NCBI RefSeq assembly: GCF_021130785.1
Contig: NC_060212.1
Span: 143,474,001 to 143,538,000, forward strand
Reading direction: 5' to 3'
Length of the DNA: 64,000 nt
Source: Homalodisca vitripennis
Lineage: Eukaryota; Arthropoda; Insecta; Hemiptera; Cicadellidae
A program made the translations under genes and the position numbers. The number at the start of each line of letters is the position of its first letter. The first letter of the stretch is position 1. Shown here piece by piece: positions 12,398-25,146 of this stretch. The notes under the pieces were generated by a model. That model saw only the letters and a list, made by a program, of their open reading frames with translations, searched no databases and was not told the origin of the DNA.

Positions 12398-14168
12398 CTG
12401 TAAACAAATTCAAGAAATTTAGTCTAGTCAAAATTTAACACTATTAGCAGTTTTCAACACAGAGTTCCAATGGACCAGGAAGCAGATGTCAACTAATAGA
12501 CACATTTTTAAATCCTGAATTCTGACTAATCCTGAGAAATATAAAATCCCTTTTCTAGTAAGTAAACATATAAAATAAAGAGAATTTTTTATTTTTAAAG
12601 TTCAAATTTTGGCTACCAAGCCATAAAAAGTCACATAGTGGAGTCAAAGCCAAATCCCAAACTCTTAAATTCAAAAATCAATCGATGGAATTCAGGAATT
12701 GATTCTGCAGAGATATGTCATTTCTTTAGTTATCGGATGATTATCAGTAGACAAATTACCTATTTCTAAAACGTGTTTTTGCCGTACTTCGAGTTTGAAG
12801 AATTAATTGTAATGATAATTTGGTTGCTGAATGTATTTTCTATACATTTATGTTCACACGGTGCCATGAATCTGCTATGTCTCTTCATAGACAACCGCTG
12901 ATATTAGGCAGTACAAAAATTCCAAAAAAGGAAACACCACAGATAATTGACAAATTATCATGGTTTTGTACATAATATTTTGCTTGCTGATCTGTATTCG
13001 AGTACACAATTCTTCTGTGTATATTCACAACTTCAAACTAATCACTAAAACATTTTTTTGTCTTGCATAGTATAAAAAAAACCTTAATAGAAAACCAAAT
13101 AACACATTTATTTTATTTTTGCTGTTAGAAATTTATATATCCGAGTGATTTTGCATCATTACGAGTCTGCTGCATCTATGTGCGGATGTAAACTGTGTGA
13201 TAGAGAGCAAAAAGACGATTTCCAATTCTGGTTTACTCTTTTGGTTGTATAGATATTTCCTCTATAAATATATTATGTTTGTAATCTAATATTTTATCAT
13301 AACTGGAGAAGGTTCAAAATGTTTAAGTTTAATATATTTTATGTGGCACAATACAACCTGATATAAATAGTGCATCTAATTTTTGTTTGTAACAAAGGAG
13401 AGAAATGAATCTTTATTCATTATATACCTGAACTATTGTAGCTATAGTATACAACCCACTTTGACTAACAAGCAGTGCCTTATCCACTCACTAATGCTGT
13501 GACCTGTGGTGGCGAATGTGTTTAACTTATTATTACATGTTTTACTAAATCATGTTCAAAATAAATTAAAAAACATTAAGTTTCTTTAATATTGATATTA
13601 TTTGTAACAATTTTTTGATTAAATACTGGTCTTAACCCTATATCTTCCAATAAAAAGTCCTTTATGATACTACATCATTTGCATTTCTAAGCTTTTTTAT
13701 ATTTAAGGCAATTTTTTTCAAAACAGTCTAAAATATACCATTAGGACAAAATCGTTGTTTAATTTTGTTCTGAAGGTCACTATATGTAACTGCTAGAATA
13801 ATATGCAATAATAATATTATTTTGCATATGTACTTTGATGCTGCCATATTATGATATAGAAATTTTAAACAAATCATGACAATTTTTTATGGAACACACA
13901 ATGTGTCAACAAAACCTTCAGAGAATTGAATTAAAATCTGTATGATGGAAATTGTAAGCAAATTTACTTTTAACTTAAACAAAAGTCAGGTAGTAAAATT
14001 CAAAATAATAATAATAATTTGACAGTGATTTTTTTTCTTACTGGACACCAATCCTGCCAATAATGGGGCAGTACAGAGTTGTCTGAAGTAGTGAATATTG
14101 TTAACTCAGTATTATTAATGTGTTTTAACATAAATATGTAGTCTAATAAAGAAATTTCTTACAGTTAA
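12398..14168. other. TTC14 upstream region
   Basis: Contains the intron (and presumably the promoter and first noncoding exon) upstream of the TTC14 start-codon exon. Two patches, about 12840-12960 and 13140-13260, are less AT-rich than their surroundings and could hold a noncoding exon or promoter. No core-promoter element is clear enough to call. Confidence 0.4.
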
Positions 14169-15281
14169 TTAACCCTTTGAGTGCCGGAGCATCGCTATTT
14201 GTGATCCTGCGTTATATGCAAGAAATGCCAGAATCGCTATTTGCGACTTCTGCAGTAACGCTTATATTTTATATAGTATTATCTAAATTGGCTCAATCAA
14301 TCAAATTCTTTATTGCCAGAACATTTTTACAATGTATAGCAGTGTCAGAAACAAATGACTATACATACGCATTCCAAAGGCTTCAACGCAACTTTTGATG
14401 TAGGTTTTGTTGCATTCTGGTTAGATTCTGATTTTTACGGCAGTTGTAAAGTGAGCGCGTCAGTCGAGTTTAGAATCGACCACTATGCTGATCGATGAGC
14501 CGTCACATGTTTTGTTTGCGCTGGTGCTTATTTCACAAATAATTATAAATATTGAAAGTGTTTAAGTGCAAATGGGTTTTGTAGTTGTTAGTATCTTCAA
14601 ATTATTTTGTTTGTGTATGTTGTTCTAGTCTGTGTGTAAGTAGAACAATGACTCGACCGTGAGTTATGGTGATCGTAAGCAGCTAGTACTTTACTAAATA
14701 CATTTGTATAGTTTTTATGTTTTTTGTGTTTGTTCAGTGATATTTATAAACAATGAGTCGTAAAAACATTGCTTGCAATGAAGACCTAGTACAGCAGGCA
14801 TTAGATTTAAGCATTAGCAGTTTAGACAATACACAGAGTGTTAGGTTAGGTTAGAAAATTTCTAGTTTTGTAGTGGTTCATATTTTCATATTTATTCCAA
14901 ACTTTATTTATAAGTATAAAAACAGTTTTTATATGTCTTTTTGTAAATAATTAAATGGAGTATAAGATAGAATAACTAAAAGTGAAAAAATAAAATATTT
15001 CAATAACACCAAGTTGTGTCAAAATAAAAAACAAAATGTTTTTGCTCATAAAATTTTTGTTAATGTTTTTTTTATTGGTATAAAAACATTAAATAAGTGA
15101 TCAATGTATTATATTTATAAAAAAAATATATTTATCTAAAAAAAACACACAAACCCAGGACATTATACCAATAAATAATTTTGTTGTGAATTTTTTAACC
15201 AGACCCTTGCAGAATCAGGCATTTTCGCTCGGCATTTTATGCGTACCATATAGCAAAACGCCACAGCACTCAAAGGGTTAA
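14169..15281 (+). mobile_element. TTAA-flanked piggyBac-like element, family B, copy 1
   Basis: TTAA lies at 14169-14172 and 15278-15281. Terminal inverted repeats read CCCTTTGAGTGCCGGAGC on the left and CCCTTTGAGTGCTGTGGCG on the right in reverse complement. The body is homologous, in opposite orientation, to 25843-27657. A short frame at 14753 encodes MSRKNIACNEDLVQQALDLS before a stop, matching peptides in copy 2 and in the family C element. This suggests a relic of the transposase N terminus. At about 1.1 kb it cannot encode a full transposase. Confidence 0.85.
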
Positions 15282-17528
15282 TTTATGCCATTCAAACAAA
15301 AACCTGTTTTCTATTACTTGCATTTTAACGTTCAACAAACTAATATGCACAACTAATTTCCAAACGTATATATAAAGATTAACTGAGGTAATTTCCCAGT
15401 TATATGATGAAAAGTTGGATTATTAATAGTCCTCTATTGCTAGAAACTAATTTAGATAAGAATCAATATATAAATGATACTTGCACCATTACAATAACAC
15501 TCAGAAAAGAAACCGAAAAAACCAATTGAACACACAGCTACATCAACTTTAAATCAATTAAATTGCTTACAATAAAACTTTAATAGCACACCGGTATCAG
15601 AACAATGTACAATAGTCAACTAAAGCTAAATGTGATATGGTAGTTTAACAGGAATAATGATACACAGTTCAAAAAAACAGTATAGGCTAATCATACTACC
15701 ACGGAATTGGTACTTGGCAAAACTTTATTTTACTTTAAGTACAGTAAACTTTTTACTTCGTATTTGGGTGGTATTCAAATTTTATAAAGTTTTCTGATTA
15801 TCATATTTATGGCAACATTAAATCATTTGTAATTTTTAGAACAATCTCCAAAATGTTTTTTAATGGTAGCCTTAAAAAAATTAACTTCTTAAGAATGTAA
15901 AGTTGTTCAGACTTGTTCAACAACATTACCTAGACTAACCCATAGATTTTTTTCTTACTAAAAGAATCAATGTAAAAATTAGGAGATATTGTTCATGAAC
16001 ATAAAGTAAAGAATAGGTGTCAAAATAATTCACCAAGTTAATGATGTTTAAAAAAACATACAGCCAAATAAATCAATGGATTGTTATCTAGAGCAGAGTA
16101 ATGTCTGGTATACATATAAGTAGCGAGTGCTATTCTGGATTTTACAAAGTACCAAAACCCCTCTTTTTTATGAATTTGATAGAGGAATTCCTCCTAAGAA
16201 TAAAATATATTCTCAACCGCCACGTTTTTGGTTGAGGGTCAAGATGGGAGGATATTGAAGTATTACAAAAATTCAAAGATATATGTTTTTCTCAGATCAT
16301 ATTCTTTAGCTTGGAACACTTAACCCACTGGCCAGCGACTCTTTGCAGTCGTTCCCCTTAGTGTGTTGCACAGAGACTCAGTTGTGTAACAATAAAAAAT
16401 ACTGATTTAATCCCTCACACGCCACTAATAACTCCATTAACTTTCCTATAACGCCAAGACAAATAAAAACATTTTTTGTTCAAAGCTAATTTTTATTATA
16501 AACTAAATTAAAAAAGGTAAAAGCAAAATAATTATAAAACATGGAATTTCACTTAAAATTAGCATACTTCACATATTTAAAACACTTTGTCCTCAGCAAG
16601 GAATCAAAATTGACTAAAATTTCTAACATCCACATTGATTTTACTATAAACAGCTGAGCCTCCTCTGACACAGTTCTTCCCACAGTAAGATGCTACTAGG
16701 TTATATTCTACTAATTTAATAGAAAATAGCTCAGACACCAATGTTCAATAAGCATGTAATATCTACATTTTCTTTGTTTTATGTTAAGATCAATTCATCA
16801 ACTTTATAAATAAAATTTTGGATGTTCCAGTAACATATTTTAAATACTGAATTTGTTCTTGATTTAGCTAACCGAACAGAATAATCCAAAACTACAAACT
16901 CTGAATTATTGTGTGTTCTAAAAAATTCTGTTCAGTATTTTTTTTGGGTGGTGTTGTGGATGTTGACTCAAATCCATGGAAGATAGAAAGGTCTGATGGA
17001 GATATTGTGAGTTGGCGAGGATTTTGGGATTTGGTAGTCTGGGCAGCGATTGTTTCAGCAAGTGGTTCATAATCCTTTCCAATAATAATCCTATTAAAAG
17101 TTTCATGAAAATCCTTAACGTAACATTATTCTTAATCGTTTCAGCTCATATTGAACAAAAACTATATTTTCTAATCACAACACTACCAGACAATGAAGAA
17201 TAGTAACGAGATACGTGAATACGAGAATAGTAGACGCACACTTGTGACAACCGAGAAAGCAGTAATATACGCCACATATATGTTTGGTTATGGCTCTGTA
17301 GGAGACGTAAAACTGAAGAGTAGGTGGTCGGAGTTGGACAAAGGGTGCTCCCTTCCCCATGCCACAAAGTGAAGATCGTTTATAAATACTTCCTTGGCAA
17401 CCACGACAATCGAATTAACAATCAATTATAAACATCTAAACTATGTAAAAAAAAACATTTGACCAAATAGATAGTCATAATTAACAAAATTGCTAGCTGA
17501 ACTTTATTTTATAGAAAAACAATATTGC
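15282..17528. other. Noncoding, AT-rich
   Basis: No recognised gene. An isolated TTAA followed by CCCACTGGCCAGCGACTC near 16320 looks like one end of a TTAA element without a visible partner. A possible coding stretch at 16892-17121 (minus) is listed separately. The less AT-rich patch 17200-17380 has no recognisable content. Confidence 0.4.
16892..17121 (-). CDS. Unassigned possible terminal exon
   Basis: The minus strand from 17121 to a TAG at 16894-16892 reads about 76 codons with varied composition (DFHETFNRIIIGKDYEPLAE near the start, a Thr/Pro/Lys-rich end). It has no Met. A TTAAG just upstream could be a splice acceptor, but the pyrimidine tract is poor. No family is recognised. An overlapping 62-residue frame starting with Met is an alternative. 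It could be a transposon relic or chance. Confidence 0.2.
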
Positions 17529-17674
17529 TTAACCCTCCGACTGATAGGTTTTTGTCTTTGCGCAGCATATTTTTCGGATGTATTTTAAAAATATGTGCTT
17601 AATGCTAAATAATAGGTGTTATAAATCAATTTTTTGTTATAAACCAGAGAAAAATGTTAAATAATACAAATATG

Positions 17675-17960
17675 CACTTCTTTTTCTTCTATGGGGCGGC
17701 CTCCTGCCATGCACTTAAGCCTCAAGGGACTTTTGCGCACCCTGAAAGCACACTATGAGGCCTAACCAGTCTATGATTTCAGCAGTTCCACAAACAACCT
17801 ATCAGGTCCTCCAAGGGAAATTCACCACCCTTGTCCAAACTACCTAAGATACCATACTGTTTCGTTGCTCTTGTAGGACAATCAAAGAGCAAGTGTTTCG
17901 GCAGTTTCATCTTGCTCGTAAACGGACTCTAAAAATCGTTGTCTCAACGGGTGCATGAGC
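17675..17960. mobile_element. Left copy of an inverted pair of repeat fragments
   Basis: The first 130-200 bp are an imperfect inverted copy of 19375-19605: both share GCACTTAAGCCTCAA, TTTTGCGCACC and ATGAGGCC blocks in order. The sequence is richer in G and C than its surroundings and resembles the 3' region of an insect R1/LOA/Jockey-type LINE, but the family is not certain. Confidence 0.5.
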
Positions 17961-19249
17961 TTAAGGGGAGTTGAACGCAAAAAATCGTGGTTGTTAAAAA
18001 AAAATTGTTTTTTTTGCTTTTTTATTTTTTTATTTTATTTATTTGATTCTTTCTGAACAATTTACTGCAATCCCTACATAAAAATGGAGTTTTAGCCATT
18101 TCCGTTAATTATTTAAAGCCTTCTATGGATTTTTTCAAATATAAGGACTTACATAAACAAATTTCGCATCAAACTTTGCCCTCCGCCCTCCATAACACCT
18201 GGTCGGCAAAATACAGGTTAGCAAGAAGTATAATGAAAGAAAGAAACGAAATTACCTACAAAATCACAAAAAAATTCTCTACCTCAAGCTGTTATTGACA
18301 GCAATAAAACCTACATACAGACATTTGTCCAAGAATTAGATCTAACTTAAAAAAAATTTTCTTCATCCGGTATTAAAAACCCAGAATGTGAACAGAAACT
18401 TTTCAACCAAATGTAGTGTGGGAAACCTGTATCCCAAAAAAATGTGTTTTGTGTTGTTGGAAGAGGTTGACTCTTGTATTTAGGTGTTTACATGATGCTG
18501 TTCTAACATTCACATGAAAGGTAAAACATTGCGCAAGGAATCATCAAGGTTTTAAAGGAGTTAGGAATAACAAGACTGTGGCAAATACAACAGTAAGCAC
18601 ATTGAAGAGCCTCGGATGAAGTCGAGGGATGAGTGAAGGACAGATCCTGAAAGCAGAGTCAATGACTTAAGGATAAGCAAGAAATAAAGAAATATGGTGC
18701 GAGACAGTTATTAGGTGAGGAAGAGGAAATAGGATGGTGCTAGCTACTGTCCTGGCGAGGACTTCTATAGGTATAATATATAACTTATAATTATTATGAA
18801 TATTTTGGTTTTCCGCTGTTTTTGAAACATTACAGGTTTTTTTAATGTATATATGTACCTTTTTTCTCAGAAAACTTATTAACATGCTAATCACACAATG
18901 AAATTTTTATCTGGTTAATTATAAAGTAGCCTTTTAGAAGTATTGTAGATCTTCTAGTTTTATCAAATTTCATTAATAAAATAAAATATTTATGAAAAAA
19001 TATTTTTCATCTTTAAAATTATACTAAAATAAAAAGTAACACAAATTATAAAATGTTTTTTTCTTTAGTCTTGTATACAAGTTATTTCTACAAAGATTTT
19101 AGAGGTATAAAATACAATATTATATCCTAACACCTTGTGTAAAAATTTCAATACTTCCTAACTGTTTATTGAGTTCTGAGGAAAAAAGGTACAATAAGAG
19201 TTACCTTATTTTAAACATTGGGGCTTATGGACCGTTCAACTCCCCTTAA
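17961..19249. mobile_element. TTAA-flanked element, family D
   Basis: TTAA at 17961-17964 and 19246-19249 brackets perfect 13-bp inverted repeats GGGGAGTTGAACG. If it is removed, the flanks (ending GGTGCATGAGC and starting GTGAGCTGTG) would meet at a single TTAA inside the repeat-pair sequence. Insertion into a pre-existing repeat is therefore likely. The interior is AT-rich with no intact transposase. The TTAA duplication points to piggyBac-type mobilisation. Confidence 0.7.
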
Positions 19250-19920
19250 GTGAGCTGTGTCGAGCCACTGCATTGCAAACCAGATGGGCGGGACAGTTTG
19301 TTTGCAGAAGGAACTGGCGAGATCAGTTTTGACTATTATAAAATTTCAATTATTAAAAAAATTGCCGGAGAACCATCCACTACCATGTGTCAATCTTTGG
19401 TAGTTGTGGGACAAGGTGTGTGTGAATATTACCCCAGGGCAGGACCCTGGAATAGGGTTGTTTTCAGCGCGGTTTGTTTGAACTGCTGATGAAATCAAAG
19501 ACTGGAAGGCCTCATGGTGTGGGTGTGTTCCGGTAGGTGCGCAAAAAGGGCCCATTGAGGCTTAAGTGCATAGGCAGGTAGGACCGCGCCATAGGAAGTA
19601 GAAAGGAGGTCGCTGGATCCGAGCGCTGCGGCGACTGTAAAGTTTAATGTTTGTGTCTGTACATATGGGGAAACACTCATGAAAGGCTCTGTGAGCAGCT
19701 AGGGTGGTACCACACGATGCCGCTTAATCTTGCCAACCGATTTTAGGACAATAAATGTTTCTCCTGTCCGCTCATCCTCTCAGCTCATACTGTCACTTGC
19801 TGTTTAATATGTCAGACGCAAACACACCCCTTCGTGAAGGAAGTTACTTGTTGTAGCTTGACGCACTCAATTCTCTTCTTCCAAAAAGGAAACTTGTCCA
19901 GGAATTCATTTAAGAAACCA
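19250..19920. mobile_element. Right copy of an inverted pair of repeat fragments and flank
   Basis: 19375-19605 is the inverted counterpart of 17675-17880. The continuation to about 19900 has mixed composition, similar to LINE 3' sequence, and holds no intact frame. Short frames on both strands here are incidental. Confidence 0.45.
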
Positions 19921-19921
19921 A

Positions 19922-20020
19922 CACCCCCCCCCCCCCCCACCCCCCCCCCCCCCCACCCCCCCCCCCCCCCACCCCCCCCCCCCCCCACCCCCCCCCCCCC
20001 CCACCCCCCCCCCCCCCCAC
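19922..20020. repeat. Poly(C) minisatellite with single A interruptions
   Basis: About 100 bases of C runs (roughly 8 to 17 long) separated by single A residues. It can form poly-proline frames by chance. It abuts the truncated end of a Tc1/mariner-superfamily relic. Confidence 0.95.
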
Positions 20021-20048
20021 CAACAAGTGTTAAGTCACATGACCTTGG

Positions 20049-21050
20049 TTGCTATTGATGGTCGGAATTACGAGAAATGACGCGATCATGAAAGCGGTCA
20101 CGGAACAACACAATTGTTTCACGGGCAGCGTGGCAGGTGGCACCATCCTGCTGAAACCACAACTGGCCAATGTCTATGTTATCAAAATGAGGCACAATAA
20201 ACTCCCTAATCATCGTACTGTATCGGTCTCCATTCACTGTCACAGCTTGCCCTTCCTGATCTTCAAAAATATAAGGGCCGATGACGCCGCGCCCGACCAA
20301 AAGCCGCACCAAACTGTCACTCGTTGTGGATACATTTCCCTTTCGTTAATCATGCGAGGGTTTTCTGAACCCCAGCAGTTCTGATTATTAACAAATCCAT
20401 TCAATTGGATGTGCGCTTCATCACTGAAGATGATATTCATTGCGAAGTTTCCTCCTCCTGCGAATTTCTCAATACCCGATCAACAAAACTGTCGTCTCTT
20501 CTGGTGATCTGCCACTTTCAATTGTTGCGTCAGCTGAATTTTATAGGGGTGATATTTGAGATCGTACCGAAGAATTCTCCGTACAGAAGTACATCTTAAA
20601 CCCAATTGTTGAGAACGGCGACGTATTGATTTCGCTGGGCTAACAGCCACACTGTCACGAACCACCTCAATGTTCTGTTCAGTTCGGGCACAACGACGAC
20701 GTCTAGAACTTTTGAGGTCGGCTGTTGAGCCTGTTTCTTGAAACTTTTTGATGAGTCTGCGAACTGTTGATTCATTCGGTGCTTCATTACGCCCTAGAGT
20801 ACCGCGAAGTGGCCCTAACAGTAGCCGCATAACTCTCTCCACTCTGATAAAACGTTTTCACTATTAACACTCGTTGCGCACAAGTAAACTTCTCCATGGT
20901 TGGACACAGAATGCATTAATCAGAGAAATATCAACTGCGTCAACAATCGGGATGTAGCCAGAAATAGAATCAAGGTCAAACATTGTTGCCAACCGATAAA
21001 ATAAAATTGACCGGTCTTTTTCAAAACCGGCGCTCTTTTTGAATCACCCA
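20049..21050 (-). mobile_element. IS630/Tc1/mariner-superfamily transposon relic, 3'-truncated
   Basis: The right end reads, in reverse complement, TGGGTGATTCAAAAAGAGCG, a terminus usual for an insect Tc1/mariner-related family. The transposase begins with Met at 20897 (MEKFTCAQRVLIVKTFYQSG) and continues through a helix-turn-helix region to the catalytic segments IFSDEAH and WFQQDGATCH. At least three frameshifts break it. The left terminus and the last catalytic residue are missing, replaced by the poly(C) tract. Confidence 0.8.
20052..20897 (-). pseudogene. Broken transposase of the Tc1/mariner-superfamily relic
   Basis: The N-terminal helix-turn-helix region contains NEAPNESTVRRLIKKFQETG and a basic linker with RRRRCAR. 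The DDE part keeps the first Asp (IFSDEAH) and second Asp (QQDGATCH). The C terminus stops soon after RDRFHDRVIS, before the third acidic residue, so it cannot be catalytic. It is frameshifted near 20840, 20480 and 20270. Confidence 0.78.
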
Positions 21051-23860
21051 TTATATATTGCTCAGGCAGTTCTCAATTCACCAACCAACTTAATATCAGC
21101 TGATTGTTTATAATATTATGTATTTAGAAATATACATGACTGAGCTTACAGTATTACAAACCTTAAAATGTGAGTTTGATCCTTGGTAAGTAAAAACGAT
21201 TGGTTACATTGTACAAACCCATTGATTGTCAGTTCTTTGGCTATGACCATCTGCAGTCCTATTGTCTTCTCCGCATCAGTAGATAAGAAATCCAGATAGA
21301 TTATGACAGTTCTTTTATCTAAACGAAACATATTTACTTTCATTTTACAATATTTCATTTAAACATAGCAAATGTCCATCGGACACGATTTTGGCTTTTT
21401 TTTAATAAAGTACTTTTTAAAACGTGTTTCTGTATAGCAGAATTTTAAAAAAAGCCAACAAATTCTGTTTTTTAATAAGTTGGTTCAATATTCGTATCAC
21501 TTGCATTCTAGCAGTGAATTGTGTAACTAACATCCACACGTACAGATCAAGCAGAATTTGTAAAAATATGGATTAGGCAATATAATTTAGTGGCAAACGT
21601 CAAATCAAGGTAGTTCTAGATGATTGTGTTTTTCTGGAGTTTTGCTGTTCTATAAAACTGAGATCAACGCTCAAAAGTATTAATCAGACTTAATTTTCCA
21701 GAAATGTCATAAATAACTAAGCTTTTAAATAAATACAGGGCTCCACCCAACCGTGTGAAAAAGCCATGAATTTCATTCACCGTGATAAAACCTTAAATAA
21801 GTTTTGAATTTAATGTACAAACTGTGAAAATCTCTATAATTTGCCATTAAATGAATCAAAATGCGTCATCACCATGACTGTCACCGTGTGTCAGGCTGTA
21901 AAGCCTGATTCACATGTGAACGAGAATCGGGCGAGCCTAATCGTCGAACCTCATGTGCCAATCTTTCTCGAAATACGATCTCTGTGGATTCGGTTGGAGA
22001 GGAGTCCATAGAAGTTCAACTACGTATAAACGTTAGCCGACTTTTTGTACACCGTGATGTAAATATTTTATCGTTTTTTATTTGCAATATTTCATATGAT
22101 ATCTGTGGACTAACTACTAAATCAAAATTTTGATTTATTTTGTATGTGTTTGTTTTTGTCACATATAATGAGATAGATCACCTCAGGAAAATATACCCAT
22201 GTTTATAAATAATTGTTTACCTGACCTTTTATTGAAGCTGAGTTGAGACGTAAGAACCGGAAAACAGACGCCAAAGTGCCAAGACCTAGGCTACTGAATG
22301 CGCTTGTGGTGCGTTTTAGTGCTAGATACTGAAATTGGCCACTCCGTATGAAAAAGCACCATCTTTTTTGTTTGTAATTTAAAACTATTGACTGTGAAAA
22401 CAATATTTTTGCACCGCAAAAACCATGAAATAGCTTTGAATTTTATGATAAAGATTAAGTTGGGACCCTGAAATAAATTGTATATCTAATGAAATTTACC
22501 AAACCCATACAATATGTTTTCGAACAACATTCCTGAATATATCAAATTGTTAAATATATTAATTTAAAATAAATTAGATTTTGTTTCCAGACGATTTTTT
22601 TATGGGTTTATAGAAAAGATGTAGATTACTAATATTAAATTCAAATGTACAAATCATACATTTGTGTTAAAATATTCTTCTTATACACCCGCATTAGGTG
22701 AATTCTTTTCTTGTTATTAAATAAAATACCCCTTTTAACTTATTATTATGAAATAATTCAAAATTATAAATAATATAATGTTGATAACACATATTCATTT
22801 TGTCTATATTCATAAAAAGCGTTTATGTTTGTTATTTCTCAATACTAGTAATAAACACCTATTTGTGAGATTTTTAATCAAGACAGTGGATAAGAGAAAA
22901 TGGTTTCAAAATTTGGAGTATATAGAGTATAGTATAAGGGTACCTTGGACCTTGTTTCAGAAATGTGCATTTAAGCATTTTTAATGGAACATATAAGATT
23001 TGTATACGTTTCCAAACCTTTTTTACTCCTAAACTTCACCTATTAAATAAATGAAGGAAAACAATTTTCGTTTACAGTCATTACAGTCACACTCATTACG
23101 GAATTTCCAAAAATATATTTAATATCTTGTACGTTTTTTAAATAGCGTCATGAACAATTTCAAGAAGTATAAAGACAGGTAAAATATGATTGAACATGTT
23201 AATTGTAATTTCAAACTGAATCTAACTAAACGTTGTACAAAGTGGTAGTACTTTCACACCTAGGATAAATTCTGTGTTGTAAGTTCTTTAGCTCAGACAT
23301 GCTTTTATTCATTCATGATTTAATACAAGTATTTATTTTAAATTAAATATAATTGTAGGAAATTATATTTTTAAATTTTTATTTTATTATTTAAATGATT
23401 TTTTTTTAATTTTAAATAAATCCATGTTTTCCCTGAAAGTCATGCATATACTGTAAATATTTCACAATTTATCTTCAACTGATTTTTATTCCCTAATTAC
23501 AAAATTGCCTAAATTTTCTACTTTAATCGTCTAGTTTTACAAGGAATGATACAAAATACTAGTTTTTCTCTATTCAGGAGTGTTATCTGAAAGGGCTATG
23601 AATTTAATATAAAACAATATTTTTCAGACCTAAAATCATTTGTGTCACCTTACTATTTTAAAATTACAGCTACACATATAATGTACATTTATATTTTAAG
23701 GTTTTATATGTCGCTGACTTTAAGATGACAGTCATAAGTTTTGTTAGCAAAGTTGTATACAGTAACATACCAGCATTAAGGGTGAATACATATAGAAATA
23801 CAATTTGTGAGTGATTGCAAGCAGGGTTTATTTCTGAAAAAATACAAGTAAAATCAAATC
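21051..23860. other. AT-rich noncoding DNA
   Basis: No gene recognised. A candidate frame at 21146-21358 (minus) is listed separately. A patch at about 21895-22020 is richer in G and C and repeat-like, but of no known family. The rest is low-complexity AT-rich sequence. Confidence 0.45.
21146..21358 (-). CDS. Unassigned possible exon or relic frame
   Basis: A 70-residue minus-strand frame with protein-like composition (RLDKRTVIIYLDFLSTDAEK, then GLQMVIAKELTINGF). It is less AT-biased than its flanks, but no good splice acceptor precedes it and no family is recognised. It may be a transposon fragment or chance. Confidence 0.2.
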   Translation of the reverse strand: MKYCKMKVNMFRLDKRTVIIYLDFLSTDAEKTIGLQMVIAKELTINGFVQCNQSFLLTKDQTHILRFVIL

Positions 23861-23879
23861 AATTTTATTTTTATATGAT

Positions 23880-24470
23880 AGTCATCACTTTATCCACTTC
23901 ACTACATAATTGCCACCAATATTAAAGGCACTTATCATATCAAACAAGCTTTTCTACACCGTTGTCATAGAAGTTTACCACCTGGTTTAACAGCACCTTC
24001 AAAACAATCTTTCTGGCACTACTGTTGTCATTGTTCTCCAAGATGTGATCATCCTCATCCTTCAGTGTAAAAAGAAATGGTAATCACTAGGTTCTAGATC
24101 AGGGTTGTTGGTCAAGTTGTTTATAGCCAAATTATGTAATGAGATCATCTGAAGTTCATTTTACAGCATATAGACGTGCGTTATCTTACAACGAAACAAT
24201 TAATTCCTTTTTCCAACAGTTTAAACTTTCATTAACAATGTCATAAAAACCCCATATTGAAACTCCTCTGATAACGAAAAACTCGTTTTGCATTTATCAT
24301 TTTCACTTTCTCATTCACTTTCTGCTCCAAATCTCAGTGATCACTGAAAGTTGCCACTTCATTTCTCATCATTAACAAAAATTCTTTCAGCCCGCCTTTA
24401 AAAGCTCTTATCAATTTGCATACCATTCCTATGATGGATATGTCTAATTATTTTTTTTTAACATAAACCC
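23880..24470 (-). mobile_element. Mariner-like transposase fragment, highly decayed
   Basis: Minus-strand translation with frame changes gives NPDLEPSDYHFF, the mariner motif holding the third catalytic Asp (family form SPDLAPSDYHLF). It then gives VVNFYDNGVEKLV and YDKCL, the usual mariner C-terminal block. No terminal repeats were found. It is an old fragment. Confidence 0.7.
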
Positions 24471-25146
24471 TTTCTTACAATTTATAGTTTTATGACTTTC
24501 ATGTTACAAGTGTGCGGTAGACAAAATCTCGAATCTGTGACAGTGGATTTAAGCATAAGATATTACACATTGTTGAAGAAAATCCAAGGAATAAGACTGA
24601 AGAAATTAGACATTATTAAGAAATTTAGCATTACTCCCTCCGAGTTAGTAACTAACATTGAGAATATAGAAAAGTACAGAATTAAGAGTGAACTAACAGA
24701 ATTTTGCAAAAAGGCAAAGAAATATATAGAAGATAATATCATCTATAAGTTATAGCTTAGGATCTCATATATTTGTTTGGTAAAGTTTTCTATTTAGCTC
24801 TAAGGACCCTTTTTAAAGATTATCGTTACGCATTAAAACAACAAAACTTGTTCCTGATATAACGTTTTTCTTGGTTCTTAAAATTTTTATACCAAAATTT
24901 GATTGTATTATTTCTGTCCATTTTATCTGCAAAAACTTTAAATGGAGGACACCTCACGTTTTATAACTGTTATGGACTGTTGATATCGCGTTTTCACTCA
25001 ATAACAAAACTTATTGTGGTTGAGTATAAAATGAAATATACAAATAATGACCCACCATAACTAGCAACCCAGTCATTATTGTATGGTAAGTCATTAAACC
25101 CATTGCAGGTTCAATATTAAACTTACATATCAAGACATACGTGAAT
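24471..25146. other. AT-rich noncoding DNA with an unassigned frame
   Basis: A plus-strand frame 24492-24755 (87 codons, Lys/Ile-rich, ending KAKKYIEDNIIYKL) is next to the mariner fragment. No domain is recognised, and the composition follows the AT-rich background, so it is not called as a gene. Confidence 0.3.

Noticed and set aside
19834..20058. Proline-rich protein frame
   Set aside because: It is translation of the poly(C) tract with no gene context.
24492..24755. 87-codon plus-strand frame as a gene
   Set aside because: The Lys/Ile/Asn-rich composition follows the local AT bias, it is next to a mariner relic, and no domain is recognisable.
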